The notes: generated by a model from the letters alone, not told the origin. 33,704 nt of DNA from Burkholderiaceae bacterium (GCA_023150375.1 JAKLLA010000032.1:1-33704); one strand, 5' to 3'; positions 9,257 through 20,802 are shown, counted from the first letter of the stretch. Translations and numbers: made by a program.

Positions 9257-9538
9257 ATGCAGATGCTGTACAACTCGGAGCACTTCGCCGTCGTGCAGAT
9301 CGAGGTGCCTGCGCCCGGGTCCGAACCCGCCACGGGGCGCAGTGACTGGCTGGCACGCGGGGGCTACGAGATCGTCGACAAGCAGACACGGCGGGGCGTC
9401 TTCCTCGATGGCGCGCTGGCCGAGCGCTTCAAGGCCGGCGTCGAGGAGCTCGTGCGACGCTCGCCCAGTGCCGAAGAAATCGACGAGTACCTGGCCGGCT
9501 ACACCGGGCTGGCGCAGAACCCGGTCGTGCTGCACTGA
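9257..9538 (+). CDS. DUF3567 domain protein
   Basis: A 93-residue protein starting MQMLYNSEHFAVVQIEV, which I recognise as the betaproteobacterial DUF3567 family. An unusually strong Shine-Dalgarno (AGGAGGT, 9243-9249) stands 7 nt before the ATG, suggesting high expression. The sequence contains a GYEIVDKQTRRGVFLDGALAE core and an acidic C-terminal helix. There is no signal peptide or membrane segment, so it is probably cytoplasmic. Its function is unknown. It lies between the DUF3108 gene and the first metH gene, all on the plus strand. Confidence 0.85.
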   Translation: MQMLYNSEHFAVVQIEVPAPGSEPATGRSDWLARGGYEIVDKQTRRGVFLDGALAERFKAGVEELVRRSPSAEEIDEYLAGYTGLAQNPVVLH

Positions 9539-9646
9539 ACCGCCGCGCGGCACGCAGGTCCGGCAGGTTGTGACACAGCGCGCACCTGCGGGGGGCACGG
9601 CAGCCCGTCGTCCCCCCGGCCTCGGGCCGCTGCCTAGAATCGGCGC

Positions 9647-10714
9647 ATGAACCCCGCAGCGAATGCCTCCGACCGCCCCTACACCCGTGCCGCCCAGTTG
9701 CCGGCACTGATGCGCCAGCGCATCCTCGTGCTCGACGGCGCGATGGGCACGATGATCCAGCGCTACAAGCTCGGCGAGGCGGACTTCCGCGGCGAGCGTT
9801 TCGCCGACCACCCCACCGACCTGAAGGGCAACAACGACCTGCTGGTGCTGACCCGCCCGGACGTGATCCGCGAGATCCACGCCCAGTACCTGGCTGCCGG
9901 CGCCGACCTGATCGAGACGAACACCTTCGGCGCCAACCGCGTGGCGCAGGACGACTACGGCCTGGGCGAGCTCGCCTACGAAATGAACGTCGCTGCCGCC
10001 CGGCTCGCCCGCGCCTGCTGCGACCAGTACACGACCGCCGACAAGCCCCGCTTCGTGGCCGGCGCGCTCGGCCCGACACCGCGCACGGCCAGCATCAGCC
10101 CGGACGTCAACGACCCCGGCGCGCGCAACACCAGCTTCGACGAGCTGAAGGCCGCCTACCTCGAACAGGCGCGCGGCCTGCTCGACGGCGGCGCCGACCT
10201 CTTCCTGGTCGAGACCATCTTCGACACGCTCAACGCCAAGGCGGCCATCTTCGCGCTGGAAGAGCTGATGGACGAGACCGGCGAGCGCCTGCCGGTGATC
10301 ATCTCCGGCACGGTGACGGATGCCTCGGGGCGCATCCTGTCGGGCCAGACCGTCGGGGCCTTCTGGCACAGCGTGCGCCACGCCCGGCCGCTGGCCATCG
10401 GGCTGAACTGCGCGCTGGGCGCCACGCTGATGCGGCCCTACATCGAGGAGTTGTCGAAGATCGCAGGCGACACGGCCATCTCCTGCTATCCGAACGCCGG
10501 CCTGCCCAATCCGATGAGCGACACCGGCTTCGACGAGACGCCCCCGGTCACCGGCGCGCTGATGGAGGAGTTCGCCCGTGACGGCTTCCTGAACATCGCC
10601 GGCGGCTGCTGCGGCACCACGCCGGAGCATATCCGCGCCATCGCCGAACGGGTGGGCCGCTACCGGCCGCGCTGCGCCGGGCAGGGCCTGTTCACCGAAC
10701 TGGCTGCGGCCTGA
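9647..10714 (+). CDS. metH: methionine synthase, homocysteine-binding half (split MetH)
   Basis: A 355-residue homocysteine S-methyltransferase domain that corresponds to module 1 of cobalamin-dependent MetH. The (beta/alpha)8 barrel starts with [13 protein letters not shown]. The zinc-binding cysteines are Cys255 (GLNCALGA) and Cys321/Cys322 ([10 protein letters not shown]), all present. It activates homocysteine for methyl transfer from methylcobalamin. The remaining MetH modules are encoded at 11600-14371, so the enzyme is assembled from two polypeptides, as in many Burkholderiales. A TAGAAT hexamer lies 9 nt before the ATG, so the mRNA may have a very short leader. No riboswitch is seen before this half. 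Confidence 0.93.
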   Translation: MNPAANASDRPYTRAAQLPALMRQRILVLDGAMGTMIQRYKLGEADFRGERFADHPTDLKGNNDLLVLTRPDVIREIHAQYLAAGADLIETNTFGANRVAQDDYGLGELAYEMNVAAARLARACCDQYTTADKPRFVAGALGPTPRTASISPDVNDPGARNTSFDELKAAYLEQARGLLDGGADLFLVETIFDTLNAKAAIFALEELMDETGERLPVIISGTVTDASGRILSGQTVGAFWHSVRHARPLAIGLNCALGATLMRPYIEELSKIAGDTAISCYPNAGLPNPMSDTGFDETPPVTGALMEEFARDGFLNIAGGCCGTTPEHIRAIAERVGRYRPRCAGQGLFTELAAA

Positions 10715-10736
10715 ACGGCGCCGGGAGCGCCCCCGC

Positions 10737-11264
10737 TCAACGCTCTAGCAGGCGCAGTTCGGTGTGCCCCCCGCTGCTGCGCTGCAGGGCGGCGAACCTC
10801 CCGGGCGGCACCCCCTTCATGACCAGATAGTCGCGCACCGCCGCCGCCCGCTCGCTGCCCTGCGCAGCCGGTGCGCGCGCATCGACGGGCCCCAGGATCT
10901 GCAGCGACCAGCGTGCCTGGCGTCGCAACGCCGGGGCCACCCGGTCCAGCAGCGCCGCCAGCGCCGGCCTGACCGCCACCCGCCCCGCCTCGAAGCCATG
11001 CGGCTGTGACACCACCACCTGCAGGACCCGGGCCATGCCCTGGCCTGCCGGCTCGCGCCAGTGGAACTGCACGGGGGTGCCGGCGAAATCCTGTTCCAGC
11101 CGATCACGCAGGTCCGCCAGCGTCATGGTCTCGTCGACGGCGCTGCGGTCCCGGCGTGTCGCACAGCCGCCCAGGGCACAGGCGGTGGCCGCTCCCAGCA
11201 GGACGTGGCGTCGCCTCACCACGCCGCACTGCGGGGCAGGCCGGGGGTCGGCCGCCGGATCCAT
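10737..11264 (-). CDS. putative lipoprotein with OmpA-like C-terminal region
   Basis: About 175 residues from the ATG at 11264; another ATG at 11309 is possible and neither has a strong Shine-Dalgarno. A basic segment (VVRRRH) precedes a hydrophobic stretch ([10 protein letters not shown]) and a lipobox LGGC, so it is probably a lipoprotein. The C-terminal half ([16 protein letters not shown], then [19 protein letters not shown]) follows the spacing of OmpA-like peptidoglycan-binding domains, but the match is weak. It sits on the minus strand between the two metH halves, breaking what would otherwise be adjacent genes. Confidence 0.6.
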   Translation of the reverse strand: MDPAADPRPAPQCGVVRRRHVLLGAATACALGGCATRRDRSAVDETMTLADLRDRLEQDFAGTPVQFHWREPAGQGMARVLQVVVSQPHGFEAGRVAVRPALAALLDRVAPALRRQARWSLQILGPVDARAPAAQGSERAAAVRDYLVMKGVPPGRFAALQRSSGGHTELRLLER

Positions 11265-11384
11265 CGACCTCGGCCACCAGACAAAATGGGAGAAATTCAC
11301 AGTTCGCATCGGCCGATTGTGATCCAGCCGCCACCGCTGCGGTCTCCCGGGTCTCCCGGCGCTTCGTCCGGGTCCGGCCCTACA

Positions 11385-11462
11385 TACAATGCAGGCCTTT
11401 CCCGAGGGGCGTTGCAACGGTGCCCGGATGGCTGTCATCCGCGTGCCGCCAGGCTCGGGGCT
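11385..11462 (+). promoter_or_regulatory. promoter and SAH riboswitch before metH2
   Basis: A TACAAT -10 element is at 11385-11390. It is followed at 11401-11460 by the hallmark sequences of the S-adenosylhomocysteine riboswitch: CCCGAGGGGCGTTGCAACGG, a variable hairpin (CGGATG/CATCCG, 11425-11441), then GCCAGGCTCGGG. CCCGAG (11401-11406) pairs with CTCGGG (11454-11459) to close the aptamer. In the family, SAH binding turns on genes that recycle SAH, including metH and ahcY. The leader continues to 11599 with further hairpins (GGCAGGT/ACCTGCC and GCTCACCCG/CGGGTGAGC) that could form the expression platform. This accounts for the 335-base gene-free stretch 11265-11599. Confidence 0.85.
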
Positions 11463-11599
11463 CGGCAGGTCGGCGTGCACGCACCGGCACCTGCCTTCGC
11501 AACGACGCTCACCCGGCCTGGTCAGGCAGCGCGGGTGAGCCGTGCCGTCCGGCCTGTCCGGGGTCGTCCGTATCGACGCCGTCCCGACACTGCCCGCCC

Positions 11600-14371
<2,772 letters not shown>

Positions 14372-14384
14372 GTCTGCCCGGTGG

Positions 14385-14575
14385 CCGTTGTGGCTGCCGC
14401 CCGGCGCTCGCGCGCCTTCACATCGCTGCGCGATGTGAGCGTACGCCGCAATCTCGTCCTCGCTCACGCGAGAACCTGACGGGCCCGTTGTGGCTGCCGC
14501 CCGGCGCTCGCGCGCCTTCACATCGCTGCGCGATGTGAGCGTACGCCGCAATCTCGTCCTCGCTCACGCGAGAAC
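14385..14575. repeat. 91-bp direct repeat, two copies, hairpin-rich
   Basis: Positions 14385-14475 and 14485-14575 are identical, separated by a 9-bp spacer (period 100 bp). Each copy contains a 9-bp stem with a 3-nt loop (TCACATCGC/GCGATGTGA, 14418-14438 and 14518-14538) and a smaller CTCGC/GCGAG hairpin (14459-14472 in copy 1). Copy 2 includes the last codons and stop of proB, so the duplicated unit contains a fragment of the proB 3' end. It fills the gap between the converging metH and proB genes and may serve as a bidirectional transcription end. Confidence 0.9.
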
Positions 14576-15682
14576 GAGATTGTCCCGGTGGATCAGTTCG
14601 GGCTCGTTGGCGTAGCCCAGCAGCCCCTCGATCTGCGAGGAGGGCTTGCGGGCGATGCGGCGGGTCTCGCTGGCGGTGTAGTTGGCCAGGCCGCGGGCCA
14701 CTTCGGTCCCGGCGGGTGAGCGCACGGCGATCACGTCGCCGCGGGCGAATTCGCCCTGCACCTCGACCACGCCGATGGGCAGCAGGCTCTTGCCCTCGTC
14801 ACGCAGCTTGACCACCGCGCCGTCGTCGACCACCACCGCGCCACGCAGCTGCAGGTGGTCGGCCATCCACTGCTTGCGCGCAGCCACCTTGGCGGTGGTC
14901 GCCACCAGCAGCGTGCCGATGGACTCACCCGCCACGAGGCGCAGCAGGGCCTCCTTCTCGCGGCCCCAGGCGATCACGGTGGAGGCGCCGCTGCCGGCGG
15001 CGCGCTTGGCTGCCAGGATCTTGGTGATCATGCCGCCCTTGCCGATGGAGCTGCCGGCACCGCCCGCCATCTGCTCCAGCTCGGGTGTGCCGGCCTGGGC
15101 CTCGTGGATGAACTGGGCGTCGGGGTTCTTGCGTGGGTCGGCCGAGTACAGGCCCTTCTGGTCGGTCAGGATGACCAGCACGTCGGCCTCGACCAGATTG
15201 GCCACCAGCGCCCCCAGCGTGTCGTTGTCGCCGAACTTGATCTCGTCGGTGACCACGGTGTCGTTCTCGTTGATCACCGGCACCACGCCGAGCTCCAGCA
15301 GCGTCAGCAGCGTGGTGCGCGCGTTCAGGTAGCGCTCGCGGTCGGCAAGGTCGGCGTGGGTGAGCAGCACCTGGGCGCTGCCCAGCCCCTGCTCGCGCAA
15401 GGACGTCTCGTAGATCTGCGCCAGGCCCATCTGGCCGACCGCGGCAGCGGCCTGCAGCTCATGCACTTCCTTGGGCCGGGTCGCCCAGCCCAGGCGCTTC
15501 ATGCCCTCGGCGATCGCGCCGGAGGACACCATCACCACCTCGCGTCCCTGGCGCACCAGCGCGGCCAGCTGCACGCACCAGGCGTGGATCGCCTCGGCGT
15601 CCAGGCCGCGGCCCTCGTTGGTCACCAGGCTGGAGCCCACCTTGACGACGATGCGGCGGGCGTTCTTCAGGATGTCACTCAT
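14564..15682 (-). CDS. proB: glutamate 5-kinase ProB
   Basis: A 372-residue protein. The amino-acid kinase domain (about 1-260) shows [13 protein letters not shown] at the start, [17 protein letters not shown], the NENDTV motif and GKGGMITKI; the C-terminal PUA domain (about 280-365) follows. It phosphorylates glutamate in the first step of proline synthesis and is cytoplasmic and usually proline-inhibited. It lies 50 bp after obgE on the same strand, the usual order obgE-proB in Burkholderiales. Its last codons and stop lie inside copy 2 of the 91-bp repeat. Confidence 0.97.
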   Translation of the reverse strand: MSDILKNARRIVVKVGSSLVTNEGRGLDAEAIHAWCVQLAALVRQGREVVMVSSGAIAEGMKRLGWATRPKEVHELQAAAAVGQMGLAQIYETSLREQGLGSAQVLLTHADLADRERYLNARTTLLTLLELGVVPVINENDTVVTDEIKFGDNDTLGALVANLVEADVLVILTDQKGLYSADPRKNPDAQFIHEAQAGTPELEQMAGGAGSSIGKGGMITKILAAKRAAGSGASTVIAWGREKEALLRLVAGESIGTLLVATTAKVAARKQWMADHLQLRGAVVVDDGAVVKLRDEGKSLLPIGVVEVQGEFARGDVIAVRSPAGTEVARGLANYTASETRRIARKPSSQIEGLLGYANEPELIHRDNLVLA

Positions 15683-15732
15683 GGCGGTCAGGCAAGGCAG
15701 CGTCGGTCCGGGCAGGCCATCTCGGCGCCCGG

Positions 15733-16830
15733 TCAGCGAAAGCGGGGGTCGTCCGACGGCGGCGCGGCCTCGTCCGCCGGCTCGATGAAGCGCACGTCCG
15801 GCTCCTCGATCGGCGGCGCGTTCAACGCCGCCACATACTCGTAGAGGGCGCGCACCAGCGGCTCGCAGCCTTCGCGCGTGAGGGCCGAGATCTGGTACAC
15901 CGGCCCCTTCCAGCGCAGGCGCCGGACGAAGTCCTTCACCCGCGCGGCACGCTCCTCGGCGGGGACCATGTCCAGCTTGTTGAGCACCAGCCAGCGCGGC
16001 TTCTCGTACAGCGCCTCGTCGTACTTCTTCAGCTCCTTGACGATGGCTTTGGCCTGCGCGACCGGGTCGACCGCGTCGTCGAAGGGCGCCATGTCGACCA
16101 GATGCAGCAGTACGCGGGTACGCTGCAGGTGGCGCAGGAAAAGGTGGCCCAGGCCGGCGCCTTCGGAGGCGCCCTCGATCAGCCCCGGTACGTCGGCCAC
16201 GACGAAGCTCTGGCTCGGTCCCACCCGCACCACGCCGAGGTTGGGGTGCAGCGTGGTGAAGGGATAGTCGGCGATCTTCGGCCGGGCATTGGAGATCGCC
16301 GCGATCAGGGTGGACTTGCCGGCGTTGGGCATGCCCAGCAGGCCGACATCGGCCAGCACGCGCAGTTCCAGCTTCAGCGCACGCGCCTCGCCGGGCCAGC
16401 CGGGCGTCTTCTGGCGCGGCGCACGGTTGGTGCTGCTCTTGTAGTGCAGGTTGCCGAAGCCGCCGTCGCCGCCCTTGGCGAGGATGATCTTCTCACCGTG
16501 GGTGAGCAGTTCGGCGAGTTTCTCGCCGGTCTCGGCATCGCTGATGATCGTGCCCACCGGCATGCGCAGCGTGATGTCCTCGCCGGCGGCGCCGAACTGG
16601 TCCGAACCGCGGCCGGCCTCGCCGTTGCGGGCCTCGTGGCGCCGCGTGTAGCGGAAGTCGACCAACGTGTTGAGGTTGCGATCCGCCACGGCGTAGACAT
16701 GGCCACCGCGGCCGCCGTCCCCCCCGTCGGGTCCGCCGAAGGGAATGAACTTCTCGCGCCGGAAACTGCTGCAGCCGGCGCCGCCATGGCCCGCCGCCAC
16801 GTCGATGGTGACTTCGTCGACGAACTTCAT
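15733..16830 (-). CDS. obgE: Obg GTPase (CgtA/ObgE)
   Basis: A 365-residue protein. The glycine-rich Obg fold (1-158, with [12 protein letters not shown]) precedes the GTPase domain with G1 GMPNAGKST (166-174), G3 DVPG (213-216) and G4 NKLD. It has a short acidic C-terminal tail. It is an essential ribosome-associated GTPase that takes part in 50S assembly and stress signalling. It follows rplU-rpmA on the minus strand, the conserved context, but an intrinsic terminator sits between rpmA and obgE, so it may be transcribed partly by readthrough or from its own promoter. Confidence 0.97.
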   Translation of the reverse strand: MKFVDEVTIDVAAGHGGAGCSSFRREKFIPFGGPDGGDGGRGGHVYAVADRNLNTLVDFRYTRRHEARNGEAGRGSDQFGAAGEDITLRMPVGTIISDAETGEKLAELLTHGEKIILAKGGDGGFGNLHYKSSTNRAPRQKTPGWPGEARALKLELRVLADVGLLGMPNAGKSTLIAAISNARPKIADYPFTTLHPNLGVVRVGPSQSFVVADVPGLIEGASEGAGLGHLFLRHLQRTRVLLHLVDMAPFDDAVDPVAQAKAIVKELKKYDEALYEKPRWLVLNKLDMVPAEERAARVKDFVRRLRWKGPVYQISALTREGCEPLVRALYEYVAALNAPPIEEPDVRFIEPADEAAPPSDDPRFR

Positions 16831-16912
16831 GTCGCTACTCCTGGCTGCCCGGCAGGGATGGCGACTGCCACCCGTCGAGCACCGATCCTGCGGCCGGGGC
16901 CGCCCTCAACGC

Positions 16913-16936
16913 AAAAAGCCCCGGTGGACCGGGGCT
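16913..16936 (-). terminator. intrinsic terminator between rpmA and obgE
   Basis: On the minus strand an 8-bp GC-rich stem (AGCCCCGG/CCGGGGCT, 16936-16917, loop TCCA) is followed directly by TTTTT. This is a standard rho-independent terminator located 38 bp after rpmA, so it probably attenuates transcription into obgE. Confidence 0.85.
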
Positions 16937-16974
16937 CCTCATGACCCGGCCGAAACCGGGCGGCGAGCAAAGGC

Positions 16975-17232
16975 TCAGACCGGCGTGATCACGACAGTCT
17001 TGCGGCTTTGCGGGCCCTTCACGGCGAAGGACACCTTGCCGTCGACCAGCGCGAACAGGCTGTGGTCGCGGCCCATGCCGACGTTCGGGCCGGCGTGGAA
17101 ACGGGTGCCGCGCTGGCGCACGATGATCGAACCGGCGCTCACCAGCTCGCCACCGAAGGCCTTGACGCCGAGCATCTTCGGCTGGGAATCACGGCCGTTC
17201 CGCGTGGAACCGCCGCCTTTTTTCTGTGCCAT
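16975..17232 (-). CDS. rpmA: 50S ribosomal protein L27
   Basis: An 85-residue protein starting [17 protein letters not shown], with the L27 core [21 protein letters not shown] and [18 protein letters not shown]. The length and sequence are canonical. It binds near the peptidyl-transferase centre, and its N-terminus reaches the P-site tRNA. It lies 34 bp after rplU on the same strand with AGGAGCTG upstream as Shine-Dalgarno. A terminator follows it. Confidence 0.98.
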   Translation of the reverse strand: MAQKKGGGSTRNGRDSQPKMLGVKAFGGELVSAGSIIVRQRGTRFHAGPNVGMGRDHSLFALVDGKVSFAVKGPQSRKTVVITPV

Positions 17233-17266
17233 CTTTCAGCTCCTTGGATCGTGAGGGGTCTGCCGA

Positions 17267-17578
17267 TCAGCCCAGCACCGCGCCGATTTCCAGCTCGGTG
17301 TAGTTCTGCCGATGACCCTGGCGCTTCTGGTAGTGCTTGCGACGGCGCATCTTGAAGATGCGGACCTTGTCGTGCCTGCCATGCGCCACCACCGTGGCCT
17401 TGACCGTTGCGCCTTCAACCAAGGGCGTGCCCACCTTCAGCTCCGCGCCGCTTCCCAGCGCCAGAACCTGGTCGATCACGATCTCTTGGCCGACTTCCGC
17501 AGCAATCTGTTCTACCTTGATCTTCTCGCCGGCAGCAACCTTGTATTGCTTGCCACCGGTTTTTATGACCGCGTACAT
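17267..17578 (-). CDS. rplU: 50S ribosomal protein L21
   Basis: A 103-residue protein starting [14 protein letters not shown], the canonical L21 start. The frame is open further upstream, but that part is not L21. AAGAGG lies a few nt before the ATG at 17578. The C-terminal [21 protein letters not shown] is the family's rRNA-binding end. It is the first gene of rplU-rpmA-(obgE-proB), divergent from ispB. Confidence 0.98.
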   Translation of the reverse strand: MYAVIKTGGKQYKVAAGEKIKVEQIAAEVGQEIVIDQVLALGSGAELKVGTPLVEGATVKATVVAHGRHDKVRIFKMRRRKHYQKRQGHRQNYTELEIGAVLG

Positions 17579-17821
17579 ATCAGCCTCTTTCACTACCGAC
17601 ACCCGGGCTGCCCCGGGACTCCAACCGCCGGCCGCCCTCGGCCCGATGAGCGCATGCACGCCCGGCGTCGCACTTCGCCTCGGCACGCGACGCACACACA
17701 CGATGCAGCCTCGCGCCAGACGAAGCTTGCGATGCTACCACAGCAAGCTCCCGAAGGAACCACCGATCGACACCCCGCCAACCAGCGTGCGGCCCGCGGG
17801 CTGCGCGGCAGCGCGGCAGCT

Positions 17822-17850
17822 GCGACCAAGTGTGACAGCGTTCCTATAAT
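17822..17850 (+). promoter_or_regulatory. ispB promoter
   Basis: A perfect TATAAT (17845-17850) lies 59 bp before the ispB start, with a weak -35 (GCGACC, 17822-17827) at 17-bp spacing. It is in the divergent rplU/ispB interval 17579-17909. I could not assign an rplU promoter on the other strand with confidence. Confidence 0.6.
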
Positions 17851-17909
17851 CCAGCCTTTCGTGCCGCCGCCCCCTTCGGGCACGGGCCGTCCACGCCGTT
17901 CCATCCTCC

Positions 17910-18905
17910 GTGAGTCTCGCCGCCGTCTCCGCTCCTCAAGCGCCCCCTTCCGTCCAGCAGCTGATGGCCCCGGAGATGGCGCAGGTCGACGCCGTCATCC
18001 AGCGCCGGCTCGCCTCGGAGGTGGTGCTGATCAACCAGATCTCGCACTACATCGTCAGTGCCGGCGGCAAGCGCATCCGGCCGATGCTGGTGCTGCTGTT
18101 CGCGCGTGCACTCGGTTTCGAAGGCGCGCAGCGTTTCGAACTGGCGGCCACGGTCGAATTCATCCACACCGCCACGCTGCTGCACGACGACGTGGTCGAC
18201 GAGTCGGCCCTGCGGCGCGGCCGTCAGACCGCCAATGCGCTGTTCGGCAATGCCGCCAGCGTGCTGGTGGGCGACTTCCTGTACTCCCGCTCCTTCCAGA
18301 TGATGGTATCGGTCGAGCGCATGCGGGTGCTGGAGGTGCTGGCCGACGCGACCAACGTGATCGCCGAGGGTGAGGTGCTGCAGCTGCTCAACATGCACGA
18401 GCCGGACATCTCGGTGGACGACTACCTGCGCGTGATCCGCTACAAGACCGCCAAGCTCTTCGAGGCCAGCGCGCGACTCGGTGCCGTACTGGCCGACAGC
18501 CCCCCGGCGGTGGAAGAAGCCTGCGCCAGCTACGGGCGGGCGCTCGGCACCGCCTTCCAGCTGGTCGACGACCTGCTGGACTACGAGGGCGCGACCGCCG
18601 AGCTGGGCAAGAACGTCGGTGACGACCTGCGCGAAGGCAAGCCCACGCTGCCGCTGCTCTATGCGATGAGCCACGGCACGGCCGAGCAGCGTGAACTGAT
18701 CCGCCACGCCATCCAGCACGGCGAGGTCGAACGCCTGCCCGAGATCATCGCCATCGTGCGCGACACTGGCGCTCTGGAAGCCACTCGTCGCGCCGCGCGC
18801 GAGGAGGCCGCCAAGGCCGCCGTACAAATTTCTTCACTACCCCCTTCCATCTTCAAGGAAGGCCTGCTACAGTTATGTGTTCAGGCTGTTGAGAGAAAGA
18901 CGTAA
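17910..18905 (+). CDS. ispB: polyprenyl (octaprenyl) diphosphate synthase
   Basis: A 331-residue trans-prenyltransferase. The first Asp-rich motif is LLHDDVVDESALRRG (DDVVD at 93-97) and the second is LVDDLLDYEG near 220; GGKRIRPML near 52 binds isopentenyl diphosphate. It makes the isoprenoid side chain of ubiquinone. The start is taken as GTG at 17910; an in-frame ATG at 17967 would remove 19 residues, and neither has a clear Shine-Dalgarno. The gene is divergent from rplU, the usual Burkholderiales arrangement, and the tRNA-Pro gene follows after 18 bp. Confidence 0.93.
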   Translation: MSLAAVSAPQAPPSVQQLMAPEMAQVDAVIQRRLASEVVLINQISHYIVSAGGKRIRPMLVLLFARALGFEGAQRFELAATVEFIHTATLLHDDVVDESALRRGRQTANALFGNAASVLVGDFLYSRSFQMMVSVERMRVLEVLADATNVIAEGEVLQLLNMHEPDISVDDYLRVIRYKTAKLFEASARLGAVLADSPPAVEEACASYGRALGTAFQLVDDLLDYEGATAELGKNVGDDLREGKPTLPLLYAMSHGTAEQRELIRHAIQHGEVERLPEIIAIVRDTGALEATRRAAREEAAKAAVQISSLPPSIFKEGLLQLCVQAVERKT

Positions 18906-18923
18906 GTCACTCGACGCAGCAAA

Positions 18924-19000
18924 CGGGGTGTAGCTTAGCCTGGTAGAGCGCTACGTTCGGGACGTAGAGGCCGGAGGTTCGAATCCTCTCACCCCGACCA
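18924..19000 (+). tRNA. tRNA-Pro (anticodon CGG)
   Basis: A 77-nt cloverleaf with CCA encoded. The acceptor stem CGGGGTG (18924-18930) pairs with CACCCCG (18990-18996), then discriminator A and CCA. The anticodon stem CTACG/CGTAG encloses the loop TTCGGGA, so the anticodon is CGG, reading CCG proline codons. The T-loop TTCGAAT is present. It is intact and lies directly before the integrase, which makes it the likely chromosomal attachment site of the element. Confidence 0.95.
18976..19000. other. candidate left attachment site (attL) at tRNA-Pro 3' end
   Basis: The T-arm and acceptor 3' end of the tRNA is the usual recombination target for tyrosine integrases whose gene starts just downstream. 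The reconstructed tRNA is complete, as expected when an element restores the gene end it uses. No second copy of the tRNA 3' end was found before 33704, so the other attachment site must lie beyond the window. The exact core cannot be defined from one end. Confidence 0.5.
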
Positions 19001-19026
19001 AAATTACCTTGTAAATCAAGGACTTG

Positions 19027-19051
19027 CAAAGCCCCGCACCGCGGGGCTTTG
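19027..19051 (+). terminator. terminator after tRNA-Pro
   Basis: An 11-bp perfect stem (CAAAGCCCCGC/GCGGGGCTTTG) with an ACC loop lies 26 bp after the tRNA. A-T pairs at the base give a short T run in both directions, so it could stop both tRNA transcription and anything coming from the element. Confidence 0.75.
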
Positions 19052-19066
19052 TCGTTTCAGCAGGCG

Positions 19067-19088
19067 TTAGTGGCAGATTAGTGGCAGA
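19067..19088. repeat. tandem 11-bp repeat upstream of integrase
   Basis: TTAGTGGCAGA occurs twice in perfect tandem (19067-19077, 19078-19088), about one helical turn apart. Its place between the tRNA attachment site and the integrase gene suits integrase arm-type binding sites, which is an inference from position. Confidence 0.75.
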
Positions 19089-19131
19089 CAGGCCGCTTGC
19101 GACGCAGATGGCTAAACGACGAGACCTAGAC

Positions 19132-19157
19132 CTTGCTCCTCAACCAACTGGAGCAAG
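19132..19157 (+). promoter_or_regulatory. hairpin covering the integrase ribosome-binding site
   Basis: CTTGCTCC (19132-19139) and GGAGCAAG (19150-19157) form a perfect 8-bp stem with a 10-nt loop. The GGAG of the 3' arm is the only Shine-Dalgarno for the integrase ATG at 19161. When folded, the stem would hide it, suggesting low or conditional integrase translation. Confidence 0.65.
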
Positions 19158-19160
19158 TCC

Positions 19161-20753
19161 ATGGCCTCTATCGAGAACCGTTCCCGCTACGTCGTCTCCG
19201 TCCAGAACCGCGACGACCTCACCAAGACCTTCGCCTTCAACCGCGAGGCTGCGCTCAAGCAGTACATCGCCGACCTGAAGGCTCAAGGCTTCAAGCCCAA
19301 GCTGTCCCGCACCAACGACGCCTACGTCGTTCGCATTCGCGAGGCTGGCAAGCCCAAGCAGACCCTGACCGCCAGCAGCGAGCAGGAAGCCATCGATATC
19401 AAGCAGCGCATCGAGGTCGAGCGCCGCACTGGCCTGTTTGTCGACTACGCCAAGGGCCGCAGCGTGACGTTCGCCGACCTGCTGGCCCGGTACCTCCGCG
19501 AAGAGTCCCCCCGTCACAAGGGCTTCGAAGTCGAGGGCTACATCATCAACGCCATGCTGACCGATGCCGGCCTGCCGCGCGTAGACCTGGCCGAGGCCAT
19601 GGCGGCCCACAAGAACCCCCACCCTCGCCATGCCGGCAAGACCTTCAGCCGTCGCAAGGGCAAGTCGGTCCGTCTGCCTGCGCCGACCACCTGCTTCATC
19701 CGCAAGCCGTTCGCAGACGTCGTCCCGGAGGACATTAACGACTACATCGACGACCGTTGCCAAGCCGTCGGACAGGACACTGTGGACCGGGAAGTCGACC
19801 TGTTCTCGGCCGTGTGCAACATCGCCATCGACACTTGGCGCATCCCGGTGGCCAAGAGCCCGATGGACGGCGTGCGTCGGCCTCGCTACTTCAACGAGCG
19901 GGACCGCCGACTCAAGGGTGACGAGGAAGAGCGCCTGCTCGATGCAGCCTTCGATGAGGATGCCGAGAAATGCATCGAAGCCCGCCTTGAGGAGCTGATG
20001 GCCGAAGAGCGCGCGCGCTCCCTGGGGGCCTGCTCAGGGTATGCACGCAAGAACATCGTCAAGCAAGCGCGGCGTCACCATCTGCCTGAGGCGAAGAGCA
20101 GCTACAAGCACATCCCTTGGATGGAAGCCTTCATTCAGTTCCAACTGATGACGGGCGCGCGCCGCAGCGAGACCATGTCCATCACTTGGAAGGACGTTGA
20201 CCTGGAGGGGCAGACGGCTTTCATCGCCGAGACCAAGAACGGCCGGCCCCGCAAGCTCGCGCTGCGCAAGGACTTGATTGAGCTGCTGCTTGAGCTCCCG
20301 CACCGTGAGGGGCCCCTCTTCCCGATGAGCGTGGACGCCCTTCGCAAGGCATGGAATCGCATCTGCACAGCCGCTGGCCTCGTGGGCGACGACGAGCTGC
20401 GCATCCACGACCTGCGACACGAAGCCATCTCCCGTGTTGCCGACGCCGGGGGACAACTGCCTGGCGGGTTCTCGCTGGTAGACCTGCAGGCCTTCAGCGG
20501 GCATCGGGACACTCGGATGCTGTTGCGCTACACGCACCTGTGCATGCCCAGCCTTGCGAAGCGTCTGGACCAGGCATTCGCGTCTTCTTCGGAAACCACG
20601 CTGCATCGTGGTCGGCGTCGACTCAAGCGTGGAGCTGAGCTGACCGTTGCCGAGCTGGTTCGGGCCACCGCACTGCCCACGGCCGCTGATGCGATGCAGC
20701 CGCCCACCTTGCCGGACAACGTCATCATGTTCCCGCTGCGGAAGTCGGCCTGA
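19161..20753 (+). CDS. tyrosine recombinase (integrase)
   Basis: A 530-residue tyrosine integrase. The catalytic residues are all visible: Arg334 (TGARRSE), Lys359 (ETKNGRPR), His416 and Arg419 (HDLRH), His448 (SGHRD) and the nucleophile Tyr457 (RYTHL). The N-terminal half (about 1-280) holds the arm- and core-binding regions and is longer than in lambda-type integrases. A C-terminal tail of about 70 residues follows the catalytic Tyr. The ATG at 19161 has GGAG 7 nt upstream, inside a hairpin. Its place next to tRNA-Pro says it inserts the element there. The gene appears intact. Confidence 0.95.
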   Translation: MASIENRSRYVVSVQNRDDLTKTFAFNREAALKQYIADLKAQGFKPKLSRTNDAYVVRIREAGKPKQTLTASSEQEAIDIKQRIEVERRTGLFVDYAKGRSVTFADLLARYLREESPRHKGFEVEGYIINAMLTDAGLPRVDLAEAMAAHKNPHPRHAGKTFSRRKGKSVRLPAPTTCFIRKPFADVVPEDINDYIDDRCQAVGQDTVDREVDLFSAVCNIAIDTWRIPVAKSPMDGVRRPRYFNERDRRLKGDEEERLLDAAFDEDAEKCIEARLEELMAEERARSLGACSGYARKNIVKQARRHHLPEAKSSYKHIPWMEAFIQFQLMTGARRSETMSITWKDVDLEGQTAFIAETKNGRPRKLALRKDLIELLLELPHREGPLFPMSVDALRKAWNRICTAAGLVGDDELRIHDLRHEAISRVADAGGQLPGGFSLVDLQAFSGHRDTRMLLRYTHLCMPSLAKRLDQAFASSSETTLHRGRRRLKRGAELTVAELVRATALPTAADAMQPPTLPDNVIMFPLRKSA

Positions 20754-20768
20754 CCCCGTGACGTCAGA

Positions 20769-20802
20769 GGCCTGGCCGATTGCCACAGCAGTCGGCCAGG
20801 CC
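20769..20802 (+). terminator. stem-loop after the integrase
   Basis: A perfect 11-bp stem (GGCCTGGCCGA/TCGGCCAGGCC, loop 12 nt) begins 15 bp after the integrase stop. No T run follows, so it may act as a weak terminator or protect the mRNA end. Confidence 0.5.

Noticed and set aside
11006-11599. Upstream extension of the metH2 frame
   Set aside because: The region is the promoter, SAH riboswitch and leader; family similarity starts just after the ATG at 11600.
11265-11599. Cobalamin riboswitch before metH2
   Set aside because: No convincing B12 box or four-way core; the sequence instead fits the SAH aptamer.
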